64,000 bases of DNA from Acetatifactor aquisgranensis (GTDB lineage: Bacteria > Bacillota > Clostridia > Lachnospirales > Lachnospiraceae), in the NCBI RefSeq assembly GCF_943193215.1, contig NZ_CALPDH010000024.1, forward strand, positions 1 to 64,000. The letters run 5' to 3'. The notes beneath the pieces were generated by a model. The model was not told where the DNA came from. It saw only the letters and a list, made by a program, of their open reading frames with translations, and made no database searches. The position numbers and the translations under genes were made by a program. Shown in pieces: positions 24,287 to 31,879 of this stretch (positions are counted from its first letter, which is position 1; each line of letters starts with the position of its first letter).

Positions 24287-24556
24287 CTTCACACCTATAT
24301 CCTGTCTTTCTGCTTTCTGCGGGGCTCCACCTACTGGTTCCCGATTAATCCTGTTTCCTTATTTTACCCTTTTTGGGTTCAAAAGTAAAACAATTTTTCA
24401 CTTTCTTTCCGGGTACAAAATTTTCCATCAAGGGTGCAAGATACTCCATTTCTTTTTGTATTCCAAAAAGTACAATGTACCATAAGCCCGAAACATTGAC
24501 CGGGCGGAAGGAATGTAAAAACAACCTAGAAGACACATTCCAGGGAGGATTTGCGT
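24287..24556. promoter_or_regulatory. divergent regulatory region of AraC gene and ABC exporter
   Basis: This 270-bp AT-rich gap carries two similar motifs, gggttcaaaa (24375-24384) and gggtacaaaa (24411-24420), 36 bp apart in direct orientation. Direct repeats on the same helix face are typical of AraC-family operators. The assignment is inferred from position only. Confidence 0.4.
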
Positions 24557-26341
24557 ATGACACCTATGAAATGGTTCTATGGCTTCTTGAAGAAGTACCG
24601 GAAACTGATGATCAGCGGCCTGTTCCTGACCACGATCATCGCGGCTCTGTCCATCGTCAACCCCTACATATCGGGCATCATGGTGGACGACGTCATCGTG
24701 GCAGGCAATTATGACCTGCTGCCGAAGCTGATCGGGTGCCTGGTGGCGATCACGCTGGTGACCTGCGTACTGCGCTTTCTGTACCTGCTCATGTTCGAGA
24801 CAGCCTCTCAGGGCGTCCTCTACGACATGCGCAGCACCGTGTACCGCAAGCTTCTGGAGGAAGACCTGAACTTCTACAACAAGAAGCGCACAGGCGACCT
24901 GATGAGCCGCCAGACAGGAGATATGGACGCCATCCGGCATTTCGTGGCGGGCATCATCTACTCCGTCTACCAGAACGTACTGCTGTTCGCTTTCGCTCTG
25001 GTGATGATTTTCACGGTGAGCCCGAAGCTGGCTCTGTGCATGCTGGTGGTGCTGCCTTTCACGGCCATCTCCACTTTCATGCAGTCCAAAGAGGTGAAGC
25101 CCGCTTTCCAGCGTAACCGCGACTGCTTCTCCTCGCTGAACGCTTTCGTCCAGGAGAATATCAGCGGCAACCGGGTGGTAAAGGCTTTCGCCAAGGAAGA
25201 ATACGAAAAAGGAAAATTCCAGGTTGAGAACGACAGATTCCGGGACGCCCAGATAAAGGGTTCCAGGGTGTGGATGAAATATGTGCCCATCTTCGAAATC
25301 CTGGCCTATGCCCTGACCGTGGTGCTGATGCTCTACGGCGGGTACATGGTCATCCAGGGGGAAGTCACTCTGGGAGACCTGGTCAAGGTCAACGGGTATC
25401 TGTGGATGCTGAACTCGCCGCTGCGCATGGCCGGTTGGTGGGTAAATGATATCCAGAATTTCGTTACATCCGTAGAGAAGATTTACGCTACCTACAGCGA
25501 GGAGCCCAAAGTGCGCACTCCCCGCTTCGCCCCGACACAGAAACCGGAAGCGGAATTCGACTATTCCCATGAGAAGATACGCGGGGAAGTGGAATTCCGG
25601 GACGTGTCCTACAGCGCGGACGACGAGGATATCGTAAAGGATATCAGCTTTAAGGTAGAGGCCGGACAGACCGTGGGCATCATCGGCTCCACCGGCTCCG
25701 GAAAGTCCACGCTGATGAACCTGCTGTGCCGGTTTTACGACGCCACCACCGGGCAGGTGCTGGTGAACGGAACGGACGTTCGGGACATGGACCTCTACAA
25801 TCTGCGGGACAATATCGGCATGGCCATGCAGGATGTGTTCCTCTTCTCCGACACGGTGGAGGGCAACATCGCCTACGGCAGGCCCGACTGCAGCTTCGAT
25901 CAGGTGAAGAAAGCCGCCATCATGGCGGATGCCAACCACTTCATCAAATCCATGCCGGACGGCTATGACACCATCGTGGGCGAGCGGGGCATGGGCCTCT
26001 CCGGCGGCCAGAAGCAGAGGATTTCCCTGGCCAGGGCCCTTTTGAAAGACCCCTCCATCCTGATCCTGGACGATACCACTTCCGCCGTGGACATGGAGAC
26101 GGAGAGCTATATCCAGAAACAGTTGAAGAGCATCAAGGAGGGCTGCACGGTATTCATCATCGCCTACCGCATCTCTTCCATTAAAGACGCCGACCTGATC
26201 CTGGTCATGGACGAGGGACGCATCATCGAGCGGGGCACCCACAGCGAGCTGCTGGCAATGGACGGCTACTATGCCAAGGCTTTCCACAACCAGTACGGTG
26301 AGATTCCCGAGGAACTGCTGCAGAAAAAGAGCATTGCTTAA
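24557..26341 (+). CDS. heterodimeric ABC exporter subunit with degenerate ATP site
   Basis: This 594-residue protein has six transmembrane helices (about residues 1-310) followed by an ATPase domain. Walker A is GSTGSGKST and the signature is the canonical LSGGQ, but the catalytic Glu after Walker B is Asp (LILDDTTSAVD) and the switch His is Tyr (IAYRISSI). That is the pattern of the non-catalytic site in TM287/288-type heterodimers. The ATG at 24557 follows cagggaggatttgcgt; a TTG six bases upstream is less likely. It is followed 13 bp later by its partner. Substrate: unknown, probably a drug or peptide. Confidence 0.92.
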   Translation: MTPMKWFYGFLKKYRKLMISGLFLTTIIAALSIVNPYISGIMVDDVIVAGNYDLLPKLIGCLVAITLVTCVLRFLYLLMFETASQGVLYDMRSTVYRKLLEEDLNFYNKKRTGDLMSRQTGDMDAIRHFVAGIIYSVYQNVLLFAFALVMIFTVSPKLALCMLVVLPFTAISTFMQSKEVKPAFQRNRDCFSSLNAFVQENISGNRVVKAFAKEEYEKGKFQVENDRFRDAQIKGSRVWMKYVPIFEILAYALTVVLMLYGGYMVIQGEVTLGDLVKVNGYLWMLNSPLRMAGWWVNDIQNFVTSVEKIYATYSEEPKVRTPRFAPTQKPEAEFDYSHEKIRGEVEFRDVSYSADDEDIVKDISFKVEAGQTVGIIGSTGSGKSTLMNLLCRFYDATTGQVLVNGTDVRDMDLYNLRDNIGMAMQDVFLFSDTVEGNIAYGRPDCSFDQVKKAAIMADANHFIKSMPDGYDTIVGERGMGLSGGQKQRISLARALLKDPSILILDDTTSAVDMETESYIQKQLKSIKEGCTVFIIAYRISSIKDADLILVMDEGRIIERGTHSELLAMDGYYAKAFHNQYGEIPEELLQKKSIA

Positions 26342-26354
26342 AAAGGAGTAAATC

Positions 26355-28205
26355 ATGGCACGCAATCGATATGATATGGACGAAGTGTTGGAAGACAGCT
26401 TTGACGTCGGACAGCTGAAACGTCTGGGAGCCTATGTCTCCCCTTATAAGAAAAAAATGGCGGTGGTCATCGCCCTGATGCTCAGCGCCTCCGCCGCCAC
26501 CATGCTGGTGCCCATTTTCTTTCAGAGGATCATGGACATCTATATCCCCGAAAAGGATATGAGGGGGATATGGATTGTCAGCCTCCTGACGCTGGCGGTA
26601 GCCGCCTATTCCGGCATCGCCATGCGCTTCAAGATCAAGATCATGAGCACGGTGGGCCAGAACATCATACACGCCATCCGCACGGATATCTTCAACCACC
26701 TGCAGGAGCTGCCTTTCTCCTACTATGACGACAGGCCCCACGGCAAGATACAGGTGCGCGTGGTGAACTATGTGAACAGCTTGAGCGACCTGTTGAGCAA
26801 TGGTATCGTGAATACCATCACGGACCTGTGCAACCTGTTCTTCATCATCTTTTTCATGCTCTTCTGCGATCCGAGACTGACCCTTGTGTGCCTCTGCGGC
26901 CTGCCGCTGCTGGCCCTGGTGATTGTCTTCATCAAGAAGAAGCAGAGAAAGGCCTGGCAGATTCAGTCCAACAAGCAGAGCAATCTGACCGCCTATATCG
27001 CTGAGAGCATCAACGGTATCCGGGTCACCCAGTCCTTTGTCCGCGAGAATGAGAACAACCATATCTTCAACAACTTAAGCGGCAACTACAAAAAGGCCTG
27101 GATGCATGCGGTCAAGTTCAACTTTACCTTAGGCCCCAGCGTGGACATGATTTCCGTCATCACCACCTCCTTCATCTACGTGCTGGGCATCCGCTGGATC
27201 CTGGCTCCGGACGCCACGCTGACGGTAGGTGTGCTGATTGCTTTCACCTCCTACATCGGGCGCTTCTGGGCCCCGATCAATACGCTGGCCAACTTCTACA
27301 ACTCGCTGCTGACCGCCATCTCCTACCTGGAGCGCATCTTCGAAACCATCGATGAGCCCGTTCTGGTAAAGGACGCGGAGGGCGCTGCCGAGATGCCTCC
27401 CATCAGGGGCCAGGTGGAGTTCAAAGACGTGTGCTTCAGCTATGAGGCGGGTCATCGGATCCTTGACAACATCAACTTCACCGCTAAGCAGGGGCAGACC
27501 TACGCTTTCGTAGGCCCCACCGGCGCCGGCAAGTCCACCATCGTGAACCTGATCTCCCGGTTCTACAATGTGGATTCCGGACAGGTGCTCATAGACGGCA
27601 CGGACATCTCCACCGTGACCATCCGCTCCCTGCGGACCCAGATGGGCGTGATGATGCAGGACAGCTTCATCTTCTCCGGCACCATCATGGACAACATCCG
27701 CTACGGCAACCTGGAGGCTACCGACGAGCAGGTCATACAAGCCGCCAAGACCGTGTGCGCCCATGACTTCATCTCTCAGATGGAGAACGGCTATTACACG
27801 GAGGTAAACGAGCGGGGAAGCAGGCTCTCCGCAGGGCAGAGGCAGCTGATTTCCTTTGCCAGGGCATTGCTGGCCGACCCGAAGATCCTGATACTGGACG
27901 AAGCCACCTCCAGCATCGACACGGAGACGGAGATCCTGCTGCAGAAAGGCCTGAACGAGCTGCTGAAAGGGCGTACTTCCTTTATCATCGCCCACAGGCT
28001 CTCCACCATCAAGAACGCGGACTGCATCATGTACATCGACAAGGGAGGCATCCTGGAGCGGGGCACCCATGACGAGCTGGTGGCCCAGAAAGGCGCTTAC
28101 TATGAGCTGTACATGTCACAGTATGACTTCCTGACCCAGGAGGCTGCGGGGGGACAGAGCCAGATGCCCCTGAAGTTCGAGACTGCCCAGTACACTGGTG
28201 CATGA
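26355..28205 (+). CDS. heterodimeric ABC exporter subunit, catalytic partner
   Basis: This 616-residue ABC exporter has six helices in the first 330 residues and an ATPase domain with Walker A GPTGAGKST, canonical Walker B with Glu (LILDEATSSID) and H-loop (IAHRLSTI). Its signature is degenerate, LSAGQ. Combined with the upstream subunit this gives one competent and one weak ATP site. A strong SD (aaaaggagtaaatc) precedes the ATG. The first 20 residues (MARNRYDMDEVLEDSFD) are an acidic cytosolic extension seen in this group. Control by the divergent AraC protein is likely. Confidence 0.92.
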   Translation: MARNRYDMDEVLEDSFDVGQLKRLGAYVSPYKKKMAVVIALMLSASAATMLVPIFFQRIMDIYIPEKDMRGIWIVSLLTLAVAAYSGIAMRFKIKIMSTVGQNIIHAIRTDIFNHLQELPFSYYDDRPHGKIQVRVVNYVNSLSDLLSNGIVNTITDLCNLFFIIFFMLFCDPRLTLVCLCGLPLLALVIVFIKKKQRKAWQIQSNKQSNLTAYIAESINGIRVTQSFVRENENNHIFNNLSGNYKKAWMHAVKFNFTLGPSVDMISVITTSFIYVLGIRWILAPDATLTVGVLIAFTSYIGRFWAPINTLANFYNSLLTAISYLERIFETIDEPVLVKDAEGAAEMPPIRGQVEFKDVCFSYEAGHRILDNINFTAKQGQTYAFVGPTGAGKSTIVNLISRFYNVDSGQVLIDGTDISTVTIRSLRTQMGVMMQDSFIFSGTIMDNIRYGNLEATDEQVIQAAKTVCAHDFISQMENGYYTEVNERGSRLSAGQRQLISFARALLADPKILILDEATSSIDTETEILLQKGLNELLKGRTSFIIAHRLSTIKNADCIMYIDKGGILERGTHDELVAQKGAYYELYMSQYDFLTQEAAGGQSQMPLKFETAQYTGA

Positions 28206-28270
28206 ATTCCCAAGCAATCATTGCTCGATGTCCGCGCCTGGCCCCATATAGCATTAATCACATAAAAGCT

Positions 28271-28315
28271 GCAGCCGGAACCGGGATTCCATCCCCATTC
28301 CGGCTGCTTTCTTTA
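28271..28315 (+). terminator. terminator of the ABC exporter operon
   Basis: The perfect 10-bp arms gcagccggaa (28271-28280) and ttccggctgc (28298-28307) are followed by tttcttta, about 65 bp after the second ABC gene. Confidence 0.75.
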
Positions 28316-28352
28316 CGGGAAATACCACTATGCATTTGTCTTCATTCTAACC

Positions 28353-29138
28353 CTACAGCTTCCTGACCTGCACCGCCAGAGCCTCCCTGTCCGCGCACCC
28401 CGCCTTCTCCAGGATATGGGTCATATGCTTCTTCACAGTCCCCTCCGCGATGTACAGCTCCTTTCCGATCTCCCGGTTGCTCATGCCGCCTGCCGCCAGC
28501 CTGGCCACCTCCGACTCCCTGTCCGTAAGCCCCATGGCCCTGAGCCCAAAGTACACTCTCTGGCCGTCCGCCTCCGCCCGTTCCGCCTCGCTGTCCTGGG
28601 GCTCCTCCATGTAGGAGATCAGCATCCGCTCCAGCCTGAACTTCACAGGCATCAGCAGAAGAATGAGAACCGCCGTAAACAGGATGTCGCCGCTCATCAT
28701 TACCGTAAGGAGAGAGACTACCGTGACAAACATATCCGCATTTCCCAGCATGTTTGCGGAAAACCCGTCGGCGAGCATATCCATAATATTCATCAGGAAT
28801 GTGATGATACAGGCTACCACAGCCGCCTTCTCCACACACCGGACCGCCTCCACAGACCTCCGCAGCTCCATCCTGGAGCATCCCTTCCCTTTCCTGGCAA
28901 AGGCTCTTGCAAATCCCCGGAAGAAATCCTTCACCATTCCGGCCTGGTACAGAATCAGTACAATGATACAAACCTGGAGCATAGGAACCCATACGTCGCA
29001 ATAGCGGATAATTTTCCACACTCTGCGGGGCCCTCCATATATCGCCAGACCTAAGTACAGAATCCAGGCAATCCCCAGCGCTGACCATAACCATCTGCAT
29101 CTCAGTACCTTCCCTAATTTCTTCAGAAATTTTTTCAT
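28353..29138 (-). CDS. membrane-anchored LuxR-type transcription factor
   Basis: The ATG at 29138 follows ggtggaagcgag and gives 261 residues; the longer open frame to 29378 lacks an SD. Residues about 15-190 hold four or five hydrophobic helices (WSALGIAWILYLGLAIYG, VPMLQVCIIVLILYQ, a pair around 105-150, and ILFTAVLILLLMPV). The last 65 residues are a classical LuxR/NarL helix-turn-helix (LTDRESEVARLAAGGMSNRE, VKKHMTHILEKAG). No receiver or ligand domain is present, so sensing would occur in the membrane part. A one-component membrane regulator is inferred; its target is unknown. Confidence 0.85.
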   Translation of the reverse strand: MKKFLKKLGKVLRCRWLWSALGIAWILYLGLAIYGGPRRVWKIIRYCDVWVPMLQVCIIVLILYQAGMVKDFFRGFARAFARKGKGCSRMELRRSVEAVRCVEKAAVVACIITFLMNIMDMLADGFSANMLGNADMFVTVVSLLTVMMSGDILFTAVLILLLMPVKFRLERMLISYMEEPQDSEAERAEADGQRVYFGLRAMGLTDRESEVARLAAGGMSNREIGKELYIAEGTVKKHMTHILEKAGCADREALAVQVRKL

Positions 29139-29347
29139 CTCGCTTCCACCTTCCCTCTTATTCCAGTTCCGCGTCTGCCCCGCCAGCACCCGGGCGTTGG
29201 CAGACGCTGTTTTCATTTTACCAGGCATGGCAGCCCGGCCTCCGCCCTTCCCGAAACAGGTCAGAGCACAACCATCTGCAGATGCCCTCATTTTACCGAA
29301 AGCGCCCTGCATTCTGCAAGATGATTTCCCATACCACCCTTGAAAAA

Positions 29348-29373
29348 GGGGGTGGTATCCTTCTACCACCCCC
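29348..29373 (-). terminator. terminator downstream of mgtE
   Basis: The perfect 10-bp arms gggggtggta (29348-29357) and taccaccccc (29364-29373) are followed on the minus strand by five T. It lies beyond the half copy of the dispersed repeat. Confidence 0.8.
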
Positions 29374-29387
29374 GTCATTCCGCTATT

Positions 29388-29429
29388 TATACTGCTTAAC
29401 AGTTATAATTTCCGAGTAACCGGACTGCA
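29388..29429. repeat. dispersed repeat element, half copy B
   Basis: This 42-bp sequence matches the left end of copy C with two differences (tatactgcttaac, then gttataattt, cgagtaacc and gactgca) and then stops matching abruptly after the first bases of arm b. The right half with a' and b' is absent. It lies between the mgtE stop and its terminator. Confidence 0.8.
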
Positions 29430-29462
29430 CCCTCAGGAATTTACCGGCGCTCCTCCGGTCCC

Positions 29463-30812
29463 TTAAATCCCCAGCAGCATAGTGGCGAACCGAAAGTACA
29501 CCAACAGCGACAAAGCGTCCACAATCGTCGTGATGAACGGGCTGGCCATCACCGCCGGGTCGAATCCGAGCCGCTTGGCCCCGATGGGCAGCAGGCACCC
29601 CACCACCATGGCCATCAGCACCGCCGCCACCAGTGTCAGGCACACCGTAAAGGCCACCAGTATCCCCACCCGGTCGAACAGCATCAGCTTGGCGAAATTC
29701 GCTATCGCCAGCGTCCCGCCGCAGAGAACGGCCACCCTGATCTCTTTCCACACCACTCTGGGCACATCGCGATAGGTGATTTCCCCCAGGGAAAGCCCGC
29801 GGATGATGGTCACGCTGGCCTGGCCGCCCGCATTCCCCCCTGTGTCCATCAGCATGGGAATGAACACCGTCAGCACCGCGCATACGCTCAATGCGTCCTC
29901 AAAGGAAGCGATGATCGCCCCTGTAAAGGTGGCCGACACCATCAGCAGCAGCAGCCAGGGAATCCTTTTTTTGAAAGTCTCCCCCACCGTCGTCCGCATG
30001 TAGGGCTTGTCGCTGGGCACGATAGCCGCCATCTTCTCCATGTCCTCCGTGGTCTCCTCCTCCATGATGTCAACGATGTCGTCCACCGTGATGATGCCCA
30101 CCAGACGGTTCTCGTTGTCCACCACGGGCATGGCGATGAAGTCGTATTTCTTGAATTTCTCCGCCACCTGCTCCTGATCCATCAGGGTATTGACGGAAAT
30201 CACGTTCTCATGCATGATATCGGCGATGATCTCGTCCCCCTGGCTCAGCAGCAGATAACGCAGGGCCACTGTCCCCACCAGCTCCCGCCTGGCGTCCAGC
30301 ACATAGCAGATATTGATAGTCTCGCTGTCCAGCCCCACGGCCCGGATGCGCTCAATGGCCTGATCCACCGTCAGGCTCTCCTTCAGGGACACATACTCCA
30401 CCGTCATGATGCTGCCCGCAGAGTCCTCCGGATACCGCAGCAGCTGATTCAGGGCCTGCCTGGTCTCAGGGTTCGCGTTGGCCAGAAGCCGCTCCACCAC
30501 GTTGGCAGGCATTTCCTCCAGCAGATCAGCCGCGTCGTCCGCCATCAGATTGTCGATGACATTGCCCGCCTCTCTGTCGGACAGGGAGTTGATGATCGCC
30601 TCCTGGCTGTCCACCTCCAGATAGGAAAACACATCCGCCGCCAAATCCTTTGGCAGGATACGGTACACTTTCAGCCGCTCTTCTTCCTCCAGCTCTTCCA
30701 TGAGGAAAGCGATGTCCGCTTCATTGAGCTCGGCAAGAAATTGACGGATATTCGTATACTTCTTGGCGGCAAGAAGTCGCTTAAGTTCTTCTAACTCGAT
30801 TCTTCTCTCCAT
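29463..30812 (-). CDS. mgtE: magnesium transporter MgtE
   Basis: MgtE is a dimeric Mg2+ channel gated by intracellular Mg2+. The 449-residue product shows the helical N domain (about residues 1-130, RILPKDLAADVFSYLE), paired CBS domains (about 135-255, including MTVEYVSLKESLTVDQAIERI in two parts and VVDNENRLVGIITVDDIVDI) and five C-terminal membrane helices with the conserved PMLMDTGGNAGGQ pore segment. The start ATG 30812 has aaggagaaatgct upstream. An overlapping small leader frame (30781-30897) precedes it and may regulate it. No M-box riboswitch was recognised in the short upstream gap. Confidence 0.95.
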   Translation of the reverse strand: MERRIELEELKRLLAAKKYTNIRQFLAELNEADIAFLMEELEEEERLKVYRILPKDLAADVFSYLEVDSQEAIINSLSDREAGNVIDNLMADDAADLLEEMPANVVERLLANANPETRQALNQLLRYPEDSAGSIMTVEYVSLKESLTVDQAIERIRAVGLDSETINICYVLDARRELVGTVALRYLLLSQGDEIIADIMHENVISVNTLMDQEQVAEKFKKYDFIAMPVVDNENRLVGIITVDDIVDIMEEETTEDMEKMAAIVPSDKPYMRTTVGETFKKRIPWLLLLMVSATFTGAIIASFEDALSVCAVLTVFIPMLMDTGGNAGGQASVTIIRGLSLGEITYRDVPRVVWKEIRVAVLCGGTLAIANFAKLMLFDRVGILVAFTVCLTLVAAVLMAMVVGCLLPIGAKRLGFDPAVMASPFITTIVDALSLLVYFRFATMLLGI

Positions 30813-30897
30813 AGCATTTCTCCTTATGTGGTTTTAATATTGGCTGGCTACTTCGACCAGGAAGAGGGTTGTCGCTGTTCATTTTCTGACTCTTCAT
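30781..30897 (-). CDS. 38-codon leader ORF overlapping mgtE start
   Basis: An ATG (complement of 30895-30897) with a good SD (aaggtggtgg, 7-base spacing) opens a 38-residue frame that runs through the mgtE ribosome-binding site and ends 32 bases inside mgtE in another frame. The peptide contains four prolines within 13 residues (NPLPGRSSQPILKP). Its translation would cover the mgtE SD. Proline-rich or acidic leader peptides control Mg2+ transporter genes in enterobacteria (mgtL), but no homology to those is claimed. Function inferred from arrangement only. Confidence 0.5.
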   Translation of the reverse strand: MKSQKMNSDNPLPGRSSQPILKPHKEKCYGEKNRVRRT

Positions 30898-30982
30898 ATT
30901 ATAACCACCACCTTTCGAAATGCTGTACTTTTCAGAACCTTCCGCGGCTCCCGGGACCTGCGCCGCTCTTTTTATTTTAACC

Positions 30983-31639
30983 TCAGCCTGTTTCTTTGTC
31001 AATGTAATAAATTTCTTTGAGCCCCTCCGGCTTCGCCCGGCCGCTGGTGGCATCTGCCATTTCTTTCCGCAAAGCCTCCAGCGCCTCGGCCGGGACGTTC
31101 AGGCGCAGGGCCGCCTTTTCCCCATAGTCCGCGGAAAGCGGCTCTATCCCGGCATTCCCCAGCAGGTACAGAAGCTTTCCCACATCTCCGTAGTCCGCCT
31201 CCACCGTCATCTCGTACCCATGGCGCATCCTGCCCGTGACGCAGTTTCGCAGCCCTTCCTTCACCGCCTGGGTATAAGCCCGGACCAGGCCCCCGGTGCC
31301 TAACAGCACGCCGCCGAAATACCTGGTGACCACCACCGCCACATTGCGGATGCCCTCTCCCGTCAGCACCTCCAGCATGGGCCGTCCCGCCGTGCCGGAG
31401 GGCTCCCCGTCGTCGCTGCAGCGGGTCAGTTCTCCCCTGGCCCCGATCACAAAAGCGTAACAATTATGCCTGGCATCCCAGTACTTCTTCTTCATCTCCT
31501 CCAGGAAGCCCAGCGCCTCCTCCTCGCTCTCACATTTGCGCAGCGTGGCGATGAAGCGGGACTTCTTCTCCACATACTCCCCCTGGCCGCCCTCAAGGAG
31601 CACCCGGCAGGAAGTCTCTTTTTCCTTATTTTTATCCAT
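30983..31639 (-). CDS. YigZ/IMPACT family protein
   Basis: This 218-residue protein belongs to the UPF0029/IMPACT family, recognisable from KKSRFIATL, the DDGEPSGTAGRPMLEVL signature and YFGGVLLGTGGLVRAY. A C-terminal ferredoxin-like domain (EMTVEADYGDVGKLLYLL) follows. The bacterial function is not established; eukaryotic relatives modulate translation control. The start at 31639 is chosen because family members begin shortly before this point and ggatgggaaac precedes the ATG; the frame is open 80 codons further upstream. It precedes mgtE on the same strand with 85 bp between it and the leader ORF. Confidence 0.88.
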   Translation of the reverse strand: MDKNKEKETSCRVLLEGGQGEYVEKKSRFIATLRKCESEEEALGFLEEMKKKYWDARHNCYAFVIGARGELTRCSDDGEPSGTAGRPMLEVLTGEGIRNVAVVVTRYFGGVLLGTGGLVRAYTQAVKEGLRNCVTGRMRHGYEMTVEADYGDVGKLLYLLGNAGIEPLSADYGEKAALRLNVPAEALEALRKEMADATSGRAKPEGLKEIYYIDKETG

Positions 31640-31879
31640 ATGTTTCCCATCCAATTCTTTTCTGATTCCTGCCTTTAGGATAGCATAATTTGTCCAAAAT
31701 GTGAAACAATTATTAAGAAGAAAAAGAAAACCTTTATTTACATAGTATTTTTTGGTATAATAGGATTTGATTATAGGTTTCCAAAGACTGTCCCTGTAAT
31801 CGATACAAATACGCGTGTGACCCGGATTATCGGGATCAAAACCGATAATTACATGCGTCTCATCAGAAAGGCGAATCAA

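Noticed and set aside
24428..26365. 645-codon open frame on the minus strand opposite the first ABC exporter gene
   Set aside because: It is antisense to a gene with clear Walker motifs. Its translation is His/Gln/Val-rich low complexity as expected for a shadow frame.
30813..30982. M-box riboswitch upstream of mgtE
   Set aside because: The gap between yigZ and the leader ORF is about 85 bp, too short for a full M-box, and no conserved M-box segment was recognised by eye.
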